Shown here: piece by piece, positions 1 to 6,869 of the stretch
Layout of the letters: every line of letters starts with the position of its first letter
How positions within the stretch are numbered: position 1 is the stretch's first letter
DNA from: Thermohalobaculum sp050331395
GTDB lineage: Bacteria > Pseudomonadota > Alphaproteobacteria > Rhodobacterales > Rhodobacteraceae
DNA: 45,645 bases
NCBI GenBank assembly: GCA_050331395.1
Contig: JBHJGX010000110.1
Span: forward strand, 1 to 45,645
Direction of reading: 5' to 3'
The notes under the pieces: model-generated
The model's database searches: none
What the model was told of the DNA's origin: nothing
What the model saw: only the letters and a program-made list of their open reading frames with translations
Made by a program: the position numbers and the translations under genes

Positions 1-355
1 GCGGGTGGGCCGTCCCCTCCGCGCGCCAAAGCCGCCCGACCGCAAGCCCGTCGACGGGCGCCACCCACGCATCTCGGCGCAGCGCATACATCTTGAGCCG
101 TTGGGCGAGCGCCGCCGCCCGATCCGCCGCCACATCGATGAGATAGGCTTCTCCCGCCGGCCCGCCCGGACCGATCACGAAGAAGTCGAAGAGATATTTG
201 CCCTGCGGCGTCAGAAGCGCCGCATAAACCGCGCGCTCGGGCGCAGCCCGGGTCACGTCGTTCGTCACCACGCCCTGCAGCACGGCGGCGGCATCCGCCC
301 CCGCCATTGCCAGACACGCCCGCTCGGGTGCTGCCGCACCGATCCACTCATCCAT
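1..355 (-). CDS. ygfZ: YgfZ/CAF17-like folate-binding protein, N-terminal part (runs off the left edge)
   Basis: The minus strand is open from an ATG at 353-355 to the edge of the window, giving the first 118 residues. A GGGAGG ribosome site lies about 7 nt before the ATG. The protein reads as the GcvT-like fold of YgfZ: after about 25 residues comes LQGVVTNDV, followed by YAALLTPQGKYLFDFFV, the hallmark N-terminal pattern of this family. YgfZ proteins are tetrahydrofolate-dependent cytosolic factors that help assemble or repair iron-sulfur enzymes. The family's diagnostic cysteine motif (KGCYxGQE) would lie beyond the window, so it cannot be checked. The gene is divergent from the glycosyltransferase at 501. 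Its identity is clear from the N-terminal motif alone, but the C-terminus is unseen. Confidence 0.82.
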   Translation of the reverse strand, partial: MDEWIGAAAPERACLAMAGADAAAVLQGVVTNDVTRAAPERAVYAALLTPQGKYLFDFFVIGPGGPAGEAYLIDVAADRAAALAQRLKMYALRRDAWVAPVDGLAVGRLWRAEGTAHP

Positions 356-500
356 CGCGCACACCTCCCGAACCGGATATAGGCATGCCTGACCGCCGCC
401 GCGACCGCCAATCTCCTCAGGGATCGGAGGAACCGATGACCGACACCTGTCACCTGCCCGCGCCCCGGCGCACCGGTCCCGCGCGCCCGGCGGCGTTTCC

Positions 501-1190
501 GTGACGGCGCCCCTTTCCGTCGTCATCCCGGTTCTGAACGCCGCCTCCGGGATCGGCCCCTGCCTCGCGGCGCTGAGCGAAGGCGCCGTCGAAGGCCTCG
601 TGGCCGAGGTGATCCTGGTCGATGGCGGCTCCGAGGACGCAATTGCGGAGATCGCGGACGCGGTCGGCGCTCGGCTGATCTCCGCCGCGCGCGGCCGCGG
701 CCCCCAGCTCGCTGCGGGCGCCGAAGTCGCCCGGGCGCCCTGGTTGCTCTTTCTGCACGCCGACACCGCGCTTGCGCCGGGCTGGCCCGCAGCCATGCGC
801 CGTCACATGTCCGACAACACGCAGCGGGCAGGCTATGCGGCGCTTCGCTTCGACGACCGCGCGGCGATGGCCCATGTGACCGCCGGCTGGGCCAATCTGC
901 GCTCGGCGCTTTTCGCGCTCCCCTATGGCGACCAGGGGCTTTTGATCCACCGGGACCTCTACGGGGCGGTCGGCGGCTACCCGCCCTTCCCGATCCTCGA
1001 GGACGTGGCGATCGTGCGCAAGCTCGGCCGCCGGCGCCTTGCCCGCCTCGATACCGTGGCGACCACCTCGGCCGACCGCTATCGACGCGACGGCTGGCTG
1101 CGGCGCGGCTGGCGCAACATCACGACGGTGGCCCTCTTCCTAGCCGGGACCCCGCCCGACCGCCTGGCCGAGCGATACCGGCGCCGCTGA
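501..1190 (+). CDS. Family 2 glycosyltransferase (TIGR04283-like)
   Basis: The 229-residue product opens with LSVVIPVLNAASGI, the N-terminal strand and nucleotide-binding start of a GT-A family 2 glycosyltransferase. It continues with a DGGSED motif near residue 41 and LFLHADTAL near residue 88, the metal-binding DxD-like position. A later GDQGLL segment and ILEDV match the short bacterial glycosyltransferases that databases group as TIGR04283 (labelled arsenosugar biosynthesis; that label is not tested here). There is no membrane segment, so it is probably cytosolic or peripheral. The start is GTG at 501, whose TGA overlap closes a possible 22-codon leader frame beginning with a ribosome site and ATG at 436. 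A TIGR04282-like partner lies 770 bp downstream, separated by a secreted-protein gene; the two families commonly occur together. Confidence 0.85.
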   Translation: MTAPLSVVIPVLNAASGIGPCLAALSEGAVEGLVAEVILVDGGSEDAIAEIADAVGARLISAARGRGPQLAAGAEVARAPWLLFLHADTALAPGWPAAMRRHMSDNTQRAGYAALRFDDRAAMAHVTAGWANLRSALFALPYGDQGLLIHRDLYGAVGGYPPFPILEDVAIVRKLGRRRLARLDTVATTSADRYRRDGWLRRGWRNITTVALFLAGTPPDRLAERYRRR

Positions 1191-1295
1191 AGCTGGCCGC
1201 AGGTCGCTTCTTCGGCTAGTCTCTGCCACGCGGGCACCTTGTCGGCCCGCCTTCCGTTCCGCCAGACCATCCCGTAGTACGTCGAGGAGACCGCC

Positions 1296-1964
1296 ATGCC
1301 CTGGCCGACCGATCCGAGCCGGTTCCCCCCCATTTTCGCCCTTGTCGGGGCGGTTGCCGTGGCATTTGCTGCCCCCGCGACCGGTCAGGACGCCGGCACG
1401 ACCGTCGAGGTCGAAGCGCCGACCGACGAGACCACCTCGATCCCCGTCGTCGACGCGCCGGTCTCGGTCGAGGAAGCGCCTATTTCAGACGCTACCGGCG
1501 CGGGACATGCGGGCCCGGCCGGCTATCCCGCGCCCCCCTACGGATACGGCTATGGCTACGGGTATGCCCAGGTGCCCGGCATGCGGGCGCCGGTCCCACC
1601 CGCAGGTTATGGCTATGGCTATGGTCCCGTCCATGGCTACGGTCCCGCCCACGGCTATGGGCCGGCCTATGGCCCGGGCGTCATGCGCCCTCAGGCCCGC
1701 GCGGGTATCGAACCCTATCGCATGCTCGGCATCCGGTCGGGCGGGACCGGCCGTCCCACCGACACATCGGGCCATCACGGCAATCGCGGCCATCACGGCA
1801 ATCGCGGCCATCACCGCGAGGGCCCCACGCTTCGGATCGAAACCCGGACCGAGAGCTTCAGCATCGAATTCGAGTGCAATGCCCGCATGCCGGCCTGCCT
1901 CGAAGCGATCGACCGGGTCTACGAAGCCGCCGGCCGGAGCCGCGAGAGCCGCATCCCCGAGTGA
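1296..1964 (+). CDS. Secreted Gly/Tyr/Pro-rich protein of unknown function
   Basis: This 222-residue protein has a plausible signal peptide (hydrophobic stretch at about residues 12-30, likely cleavage near ATGQ-DA). An acidic, Val/Thr-rich spacer follows, then a low-complexity segment at about residues 70-130 built from YGYG, HGYGPA and PPAGYGYGYG units. Next come HHGNRG repeats at about residues 159-172 and a short folded-looking tail with two cysteines (FECNARMPAC). A GAGGAG ribosome site precedes the ATG. The stop codon overlaps the GTG start of the next glycosyltransferase (GTGA), so the two are probably translationally coupled. No family is recognised. The Gly/Tyr composition resembles structural or sulfur-globule-type proteins, but that is only a resemblance in composition. 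Confidence 0.72.
   Translation: MPWPTDPSRFPPIFALVGAVAVAFAAPATGQDAGTTVEVEAPTDETTSIPVVDAPVSVEEAPISDATGAGHAGPAGYPAPPYGYGYGYGYAQVPGMRAPVPPAGYGYGYGPVHGYGPAHGYGPAYGPGVMRPQARAGIEPYRMLGIRSGGTGRPTDTSGHHGNRGHHGNRGHHREGPTLRIETRTESFSIEFECNARMPACLEAIDRVYEAAGRSRESRIPE
1771..1815 (+). repeat. 18-bp tandem repeat coding HHGNRG
   Basis: Two exact copies of an 18-bp unit (gccatcacggcaatcgcg, at 1771-1788 and 1789-1806) are followed by a partial third copy. The unit is in frame within the secreted Gly/Tyr-rich protein and encodes a His-His-Gly-Asn-Arg-Gly repeat. Copy number could vary between strains by slippage. Confidence 0.9.
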
Positions 1965-2587
1965 GCGGGACCCGCGTGACGGGGACCTGCCAACTCGTCC
2001 TGCTCGTGCGGGAACCCCGGCCCGGGCGGACCAAGACCCGCCTCGGCCGGGAAATCGGCCATACCGCCGCGGCCTGGTGGGCCCGGCATCAGACAGGGCG
2101 GATGATCCGCCGGCTCGGAGGCGACCCGCGCTGGCGGCTCGTCCTTGCGGTCAGTCCGGACACCGCACTCCGAAGCCCGGTCTGGGCGCACCCGCATCGC
2201 GTCGCCCAGGGCCGCGGAGATCTCGGCGCGCGGATGGCGCGGCTCTTCCGCCGGCTGCCGCCGGGGCCTCTGATGATCATCGGCTCGGATATCCCAGGGA
2301 TCGAGCGCCGGCACATTGCCCGAGGCTTCGCCCTCCTCGGCCGGCACGAGGCAGTGCTCGGCCCCTCGCCGGACGGCGGGTTCTGGATGATCGGCCTGCG
2401 CCGCGGTGCCCAAGCGATCCCCTGCACGCTCTTCGAGGGCGTGCGCTGGTCGACGGCGGCGGCCTGCGCGGATACAGCCGAGAGCCTCGCGCCGCTGTCG
2501 GTCGGGTATGCGGACACGCTCGCCGATGTGGATACGGCCGAGGATCTGGCACGGTTCTGCCCGGGTTGGGGCGCCCCGCGCATGTAA
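1961..2587 (+). CDS. DUF2064 / TIGR04282-like glycosyltransferase
   Basis: The protein is 208 residues long from a GTG at 1961 that overlaps the upstream stop (GTGA). An upstream in-frame ATG inside the secreted-protein gene would give a longer form but is less likely. Recognisable segments are VREPRPGRTKTRLGREIG near the N-terminus, GSDIPGI in the middle and LGPSPDGGFWMIGL, the signature of DUF2064 proteins, which have a nucleotidyl/glycosyltransferase-like fold (related to CofC/MobA). The closing VDTAEDLARF motif is also typical. This family and the one at 501-1190 usually sit together; databases label the pair arsenosugar biosynthesis glycosyltransferases. Substrate is unknown here. It is probably cytosolic. 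Confidence 0.82.
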   Translation: MSGTRVTGTCQLVLLVREPRPGRTKTRLGREIGHTAAAWWARHQTGRMIRRLGGDPRWRLVLAVSPDTALRSPVWAHPHRVAQGRGDLGARMARLFRRLPPGPLMIIGSDIPGIERRHIARGFALLGRHEAVLGPSPDGGFWMIGLRRGAQAIPCTLFEGVRWSTAAACADTAESLAPLSVGYADTLADVDTAEDLARFCPGWGAPRM

Positions 2588-2591
2588 GGGA

Positions 2592-3185
2592 TCAGTAGGC
2601 CTCGCCGAGACGGAGCCGCGACGCGCCGGATTGGGCGAGCGCGCCCACGAGCCCGGCGACCGCGGCGATCGGAGCGGATCCGAAATCCGCCTCGAAGACC
2701 CAGCCGCCCCGCGCCGCCGCCGGTCCCGTCAGCGCATGCACCGCGCCCGAGAGCGGCGTGCCCCCCTTGGCCGGCCCCGGCCGCCCCTGCACCCAGTCCA
2801 GATACCAGAGCCGGAGCCGCTGCCAATCGGGCGCTTGCTGCCGCGCCTCGACCCGGAGCCCGACGGCCTCCCAGCGGCAGGGCCCGACGACGAGGGTAAA
2901 GCCGCCCGGGATCAGCAGGCTCACGGGTTCGAAGGGCGGCGGCTCCTCGGACTCAACGCGTCTGAGCAAGGTCCGGCCCCCCCGTGTGACCGCCAAATCC
3001 GCCCGCCGCGGCAACCCGAGCTCCCCTTCGCGCAGCACGCGACCGGCCGCGTCCCGATGGAGCGGTTCAGGCTCGACCGCCTCCGCCTGCTCCGTCGCCT
3101 GGTGATAGGCCGCCGCGAGCGCCCGCAGCGTCCGGTGCCGCGCCGGCTCGAGCAATTCCCCGAGGCGGATCTCGACCTCGGTCAC
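2592..3185 (-). CDS. Conserved protein of unknown function, coupled to the DUF1489 gene
   Basis: The 197-residue frame starts at a GTG (3183-3185) that overlaps the stop of the upstream DUF1489 gene by 4 nt (GTGA), which favours this start over longer upstream ones. The sequence has no signal peptide or membrane segment. It contains RTLLRRVESEEPPPFEP and a Trp-rich central stretch LRLWYLDWVQGR, and ends LRLGEAY. I recognise no named domain. Its tight coupling to DUF1489 implies co-translation and possibly a shared role. It is convergent with the DUF2064 glycosyltransferase, with only 4 nt between the stops. Confidence 0.7.
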   Translation of the reverse strand: MTEVEIRLGELLEPARHRTLRALAAAYHQATEQAEAVEPEPLHRDAAGRVLREGELGLPRRADLAVTRGGRTLLRRVESEEPPPFEPVSLLIPGGFTLVVGPCRWEAVGLRVEARQQAPDWQRLRLWYLDWVQGRPGPAKGGTPLSGAVHALTGPAAARGGWVFEADFGSAPIAAVAGLVGALAQSGASRLRLGEAY

Positions 3186-3661
3186 GCCCGCACCCGCTCC
3201 CGGAGGCCGAAGCGCTGCATCGCCTCGCGGAGATCCGCCGGCAGCCCACCGTCCTCGCCCTCGACAGACCCCAGATCCGGCGGCGCGTCCTCGACCTTGA
3301 GATAGCGCCAACCCTGAAAGGGCCGCTTGGGCCGCGCCGCCACCTGGACGAGGGTCGGATCGAGCAGGATCGCGCAGCGGCCGATGCCGTCGGCGTCGGT
3401 CACCGGCTCGAGCGCAGCGATGCGTTGACGCACGGCGATTGCGCCCCGGATTACCCAAAAAAGCGAGCCGCCGGAAAGAAGCTCGTCCGCCCGACGCGGC
3501 CACATGCGCGTGACATGGACGGGGCGGCGGCCGCCGGAGGCCATCACGGCCTGCGCCTCAGGGCGCGCCTGCCACGCCGCAAGATCGGCGATGCTCTCGG
3601 CTCCGACGCAAAGCTTGACGAGGTGAAGGCGGGGGCGCGGGTCTCTGCTTCCATCGGGCAT
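3182..3661 (-). CDS. DUF1489 family protein
   Basis: The protein has 159 residues. It opens with LHLVKLCVGAESIADLAAWQ and continues with VTRMWPRRADELLSGGSLFWVIRG, then AVRQRIAALEPV, the characteristic run of the DUF1489 family found almost only in alphaproteobacteria. The length is that of the family. No signal peptide or membrane helix is visible, so it is probably cytosolic. The function of the family is not established. Its stop overlaps the GTG start of the 197-aa gene, so the two form a two-gene unit, with about 150 bp of non-coding DNA upstream that probably holds the promoter. Confidence 0.85.
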   Translation of the reverse strand: MPDGSRDPRPRLHLVKLCVGAESIADLAAWQARPEAQAVMASGGRRPVHVTRMWPRRADELLSGGSLFWVIRGAIAVRQRIAALEPVTDADGIGRCAILLDPTLVQVAARPKRPFQGWRYLKVEDAPPDLGSVEGEDGGLPADLREAMQRFGLRERVRA

Positions 3662-3809
3662 TCGGGTCTGTCCTCTGCGTATCCCTCATTCCCACCGCAG
3701 CATATCGGGGCGTGGGCCTCATGGCCCGCAAAATCTTGCGCTCCAAGACCGCCCGCCTATGACGACCTAAGGCGCAGGAAGGCGCTGCCAAACCCCTGAG
3801 GCGCCCGGA

Positions 3810-4616
3810 TCACGCAAGACCCAGCACGTCGGCCATCCCATAAATACCCGGTTTTCGGTCCTGACCCCAGAGCGCCGCGCGAACCGCGCCGCGTGCAAAG
3901 ACCAGCCGATCCGAGGCCAGATGGCGAAGCACGATGCGCTCGCCCTGCCCCGCGAAGATCACGTCGTGTTCGCCGATCACATCGCCCCCCCGTACGGCGG
4001 CAAAGCCGATCTCGCCGCGCTTCCGCGCGCCCATCCCGTCGCGCCCGCGCACCGCCCGTTCCGCGAGTTGGCTGCCGTGACCTTCGGCGGCGGCCTCTCC
4101 GAGCATGAGGGCCGTGCCCGAAGGCGCGTCGCGTTTCTGCCGATGGTGGGTCTCGACGATCTCGATATCGTAATCGGGGCCGAGCGCAGCCGCCACGCGT
4201 CGGGTCAGCTCCACGAGGAGATTGACCCCGAGCGACATGTTCCCCTCACGGATCACGACCGCATGGCGGGCGGCGGCGCGGAGCGGCGCGAGGTCCTCCT
4301 CACCGAAGCCGGTCGTCCCGATGACATGGACGAGGCGGGCCTGAGCGGCGAGCGCGGCATGGGCGAGGGTCGCCTCGGGCGCGGTGAAATCGAGAACCGC
4401 CCGTGACCGGGCGAAGACCGGAAGAGGATCGTCCTCGACCGTCACGCCGATCGGCGCCGCACCCATGGCGGTGCCGAGGTCCTGCCCGACCCAAGGATGC
4501 CCCGGGCGCACTATCGCGCCGGTGAGGCGGGCGCCCGGATCCTCGAGCACGGCGGCCGCGAGCATCCGACCCATGCGCCCGGCCACGCCCACCACGGCAA
4601 TCGGGGTCTCGGTCAT
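3810..4616 (-). CDS. dapB: 4-hydroxy-tetrahydrodipicolinate reductase
   Basis: DapB reduces 4-hydroxy-tetrahydrodipicolinate with NAD(P)H in the diaminopimelate/lysine pathway, supplying cell-wall and protein precursors. The 268-residue length is normal. The dinucleotide site VVGVAGRMGRM lies at residues 8-18. GNMSLGVN is at about 125-132, and the catalytic segment ETHHRQKRDAPSGTA at 155-169 holds the conserved His pair (157, 158) and Lys161. The end PGIYGMADVLGLA is typical. The ATG at 4616 follows an AAGGAG site; an upstream in-frame start (4730) would add 38 Arg/Pro-rich residues with no family counterpart. It lies 184 bp downstream of dnaJ on the same strand, separated by a strong hairpin, so it may have its own promoter. 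Confidence 0.96.
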   Translation of the reverse strand: MTETPIAVVGVAGRMGRMLAAAVLEDPGARLTGAIVRPGHPWVGQDLGTAMGAAPIGVTVEDDPLPVFARSRAVLDFTAPEATLAHAALAAQARLVHVIGTTGFGEEDLAPLRAAARHAVVIREGNMSLGVNLLVELTRRVAAALGPDYDIEIVETHHRQKRDAPSGTALMLGEAAAEGHGSQLAERAVRGRDGMGARKRGEIGFAAVRGGDVIGEHDVIFAGQGERIVLRHLASDRLVFARGAVRAALWGQDRKPGIYGMADVLGLA

Positions 4617-4756
4617 TCCGGGCTCCTTTGCGGATCTGGGCCGCGGCCGGGGCCTGAGGCATGGCGAGATCCGACGCAACCGATACCCGGCGGTAATCCC
4701 GGCAGAGATAAGCGAGCGTCGTCCGGCCACGCGATCCGGTCGCGAGCGCCCACACC

Positions 4757-4794
4757 CCTTCGCCGAGATGCCGGATCGGCCGATCCGCCGAAGG
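4757..4794 (-). terminator. Hairpin just after dnaJ (possible terminator)
   Basis: A 16-bp perfect palindrome (cggatcggccgatccg, 4772-4787) sits inside an outer 6-bp stem CCTTCG/CGAAGG (4757-4762 with 4789-4794). It starts 6 nt beyond the dnaJ stop. No T-run follows, so it may be a Rho-dependent or attenuating structure, or an RNA 3'-end stabiliser separating dnaJ from dapB. Confidence 0.45.
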
Positions 4795-4800
4795 CGCTCC

Positions 4801-5946
4801 TCAGCCGGTCATCGAGTCCCAAAAGCTTTTGACCTTGGTAAAGAAGTCTTTGCTCTCCGGGCTGTTGTTGCTCGCCTCGCGCTCGAACTCGCGCAACAAT
4901 TCCTTCTGGCGCTGGGTCAGATTAACCGGCGTCTCGACCTGCAATTCGATATAAAGATCGCCCACCTGCCCGGGGCGTTGCAGTGCCGGCATCCCCTTGC
5001 CGCGGAGGCGCAGGCGCTTTCCGTTCTGGACGCCGGGGGGGATCTTCACCCGGCTGCGGCCGCCGTCGAGGCTCGGCGCCTCGATCTCCCCTCCGAGCGC
5101 CGCGGTCGTCATCGGCACCGGGATCCGGCAATAGAGGTCGAGCCGGTCGCGCTCGAAGAGCGGATGCGCGGCCACGTCGATGAAGATGTAGAGATCGCCC
5201 GACGGCCCGCCGCGGGGACCGGCCTCGCCCTCGCCGGCCAGACGAATGCGGGTGCCCGTATCGACGCCCGCGGGGATGTCGACATTGAGCGTCCGCTCGC
5301 GCCGGACATGGCCGGTGCCCTGGCAGACCTTGCAGGGGTTCTTGATGATCTTGCCGCGGCCCTGGCAGGTGGGGCAGGTGCGTTCGATCGTGAAAAAGCC
5401 CTGCTGGGCGCGGACCTTACCGTGGCCGGAGCAGGTCGGACAGGTCTGCGGCGCCGCACCGCCCTCAGCGCCCGTCCCACGACAGCTCTCGCAAATCGCC
5501 GAGCCCGGCACCTGGATCGTCTGCTGTTTCCCGGTATGCGCCTCTTCGAGCGTCACCTGGAGATTGTAGCGCAGATCCGCACCGCGTCCGGGACCCGTGC
5601 GGCGACCGCCGCGCCCTCCCATGAATTCGCCGAAAAGATCCTCGAAGACGTCCGAGAAGGCAGAGGAGAAATCGCCCTGCCCTTGCGGGCCGGCGCCCCG
5701 TGCGCCGCCTGCCATCCCGGCCTCGAAGGCCGCGTGGCCGAACTGGTCGTAGGCCGCCTTTTTCTCCGCGTCCTTCAGCACGTCATAGGCCTCGTTCACC
5801 TCCTTGAAGGCGGCCTCGGCATTCGGATTGTCCCGGTTCTGGTCGGGGTGGAGCTCGCGCACCTTGCGCTTATAGGCCTTTTTGATCTCGTCCTCGGGGG
5901 CGCCCCGCCGCACACCGAGGGTCTCGTAGTAGTCACGCTTGGCCAT
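4801..5946 (-). CDS. dnaJ: Chaperone protein DnaJ
   Basis: This 381-residue type I J-protein is the DnaK co-chaperone: it delivers unfolded clients and stimulates DnaK ATPase. The J domain covers residues 1-70, with the HPD motif in RELHPDQNRDN. A Gly-rich stretch with GARGAGPQG and GGRGGRRTGPGRG follows. Four zinc-finger repeats CxxCxGxG are present (CESCRGTG, CPTCSGHG, CPTCQGRG, CKVCQGTG). The C-terminal client-binding domains run to the end. The ribosome site is weak (GAGCGACAG). It lies 9 bp downstream of the FkbM gene rather than directly after dnaK, and is followed by a hairpin and dapB. Confidence 0.97.
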   Translation of the reverse strand: MAKRDYYETLGVRRGAPEDEIKKAYKRKVRELHPDQNRDNPNAEAAFKEVNEAYDVLKDAEKKAAYDQFGHAAFEAGMAGGARGAGPQGQGDFSSAFSDVFEDLFGEFMGGRGGRRTGPGRGADLRYNLQVTLEEAHTGKQQTIQVPGSAICESCRGTGAEGGAAPQTCPTCSGHGKVRAQQGFFTIERTCPTCQGRGKIIKNPCKVCQGTGHVRRERTLNVDIPAGVDTGTRIRLAGEGEAGPRGGPSGDLYIFIDVAAHPLFERDRLDLYCRIPVPMTTAALGGEIEAPSLDGGRSRVKIPPGVQNGKRLRLRGKGMPALQRPGQVGDLYIELQVETPVNLTQRQKELLREFEREASNNSPESKDFFTKVKSFWDSMTG

Positions 5947-5955
5947 GGCTGTCGC

Positions 5956-6855
5956 TCATTCCGCAGAGTTGGGGCCAGCCCCCTCGGGCGCGGCCAGGAT
6001 CGCGTTCATCTTGGTACGGTGACGCATCTGGTAGCCGCTCGCGGCGAGAAGCGCGAGGGCCGGCGTTTCGGTGTCCCGCGGCGCCTCGATGATCACGAGA
6101 CCCGGCCAGAGCGTGCGCGGGGCCGCGCCGAAAAAGGCCTCGAGCACCGGCGCCTCATGGCCCTCGATATCGATCTTGAGCGCGTCGACCCGCGCAAGGC
6201 TCGCCCGGCGGACCGCGGCGAGGAGCGTATCGGCCGGCACCTCGACGCCGGCGCCCCCGTCACTCACGCGTTGCGCTCCGCGGTTCCGCGGATCCCTGAG
6301 GAGACGGAGCGTCCCCGGCTGCGCGCCGAGCGCCACTTCGGCCACGCTCACCTCGTCGGGCCGCGTGCCCGAGAGGGCAAGGTTCGTCCGAAGCCGCGTG
6401 GCGGTCACCGGGTCGGCCTCGATGGCAAGCGCCTTGATCGGCCCGAGCGCGCGGACCGCCAGCGTATAGAGCCCGACATTCGCCCCCGCATCGACGAAAT
6501 GGAAGGGCTGGGACGCCTGCCCCATCGCTTCGGCCAGCGCGGCCCGTTCCTCGGCTTCCCAGGTCTCCGAAGCCTGAAACACCCGTTTCTCGCAGAGGTT
6601 TCCACGCGGGTAGAGCCGGACGCGCTGCCCCGGAAAAGGCGACAGATCGACCGCCCCCGACCAGCCGATAAGCGCGGCGCGACGACAAAGCGAGCGAAGG
6701 CGTCGGCCAACCCCGCCTGCCGGCATGGCCACCGCCCACCGCCGGACCGCCTCCCGCCAAGACGGGAGCGCGTAATACCCGAAGGGCGGTGCCGGCTCTG
6801 TGCCGGACCCGCCTTCGAGAGACGGCCCCTCGGTCTCGGCGACTGCGCTGGTCAT
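5956..6855 (-). CDS. FkbM family SAM-dependent methyltransferase
   Basis: The 299-residue protein contains FVDAGANVGLYTLAV at residues 120-134, motif I of a class I SAM-dependent methyltransferase. An acidic residue (Glu147 in AIEADP) ends the next strand. LKIDIEGHEAPVLEAF near residue 215 is the FkbM-domain signature. There is no signal peptide. FkbM enzymes typically O-methylate sugars or secondary metabolites; the substrate here is unknown. The gene sits between dnaK and dnaJ, 14 bp after the dnaK stop and 9 bp before the dnaJ start, so it is almost certainly co-transcribed with the chaperones. The N-terminal 40 residues are not clearly part of the domain. Confidence 0.86.
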   Translation of the reverse strand: MTSAVAETEGPSLEGGSGTEPAPPFGYYALPSWREAVRRWAVAMPAGGVGRRLRSLCRRAALIGWSGAVDLSPFPGQRVRLYPRGNLCEKRVFQASETWEAEERAALAEAMGQASQPFHFVDAGANVGLYTLAVRALGPIKALAIEADPVTATRLRTNLALSGTRPDEVSVAEVALGAQPGTLRLLRDPRNRGAQRVSDGGAGVEVPADTLLAAVRRASLARVDALKIDIEGHEAPVLEAFFGAAPRTLWPGLVIIEAPRDTETPALALLAASGYQMRHRTKMNAILAAPEGAGPNSAE

Positions 6856-6869
6856 CGACCCGCGGCCGA

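Noticed and set aside
1538..1676. CRISPR-like or regulatory repeat array
   Set aside because: The repetition is the in-frame YGYG/HGYGP low-complexity coding repeat; there are no unique spacers or constant-length direct repeats.
1342..2598. A 418-codon frame overlapping the secreted-protein and glycosyltransferase genes
   Set aside because: It is a shifted reading of both genes, Arg/Pro/Ala-rich, without motifs.
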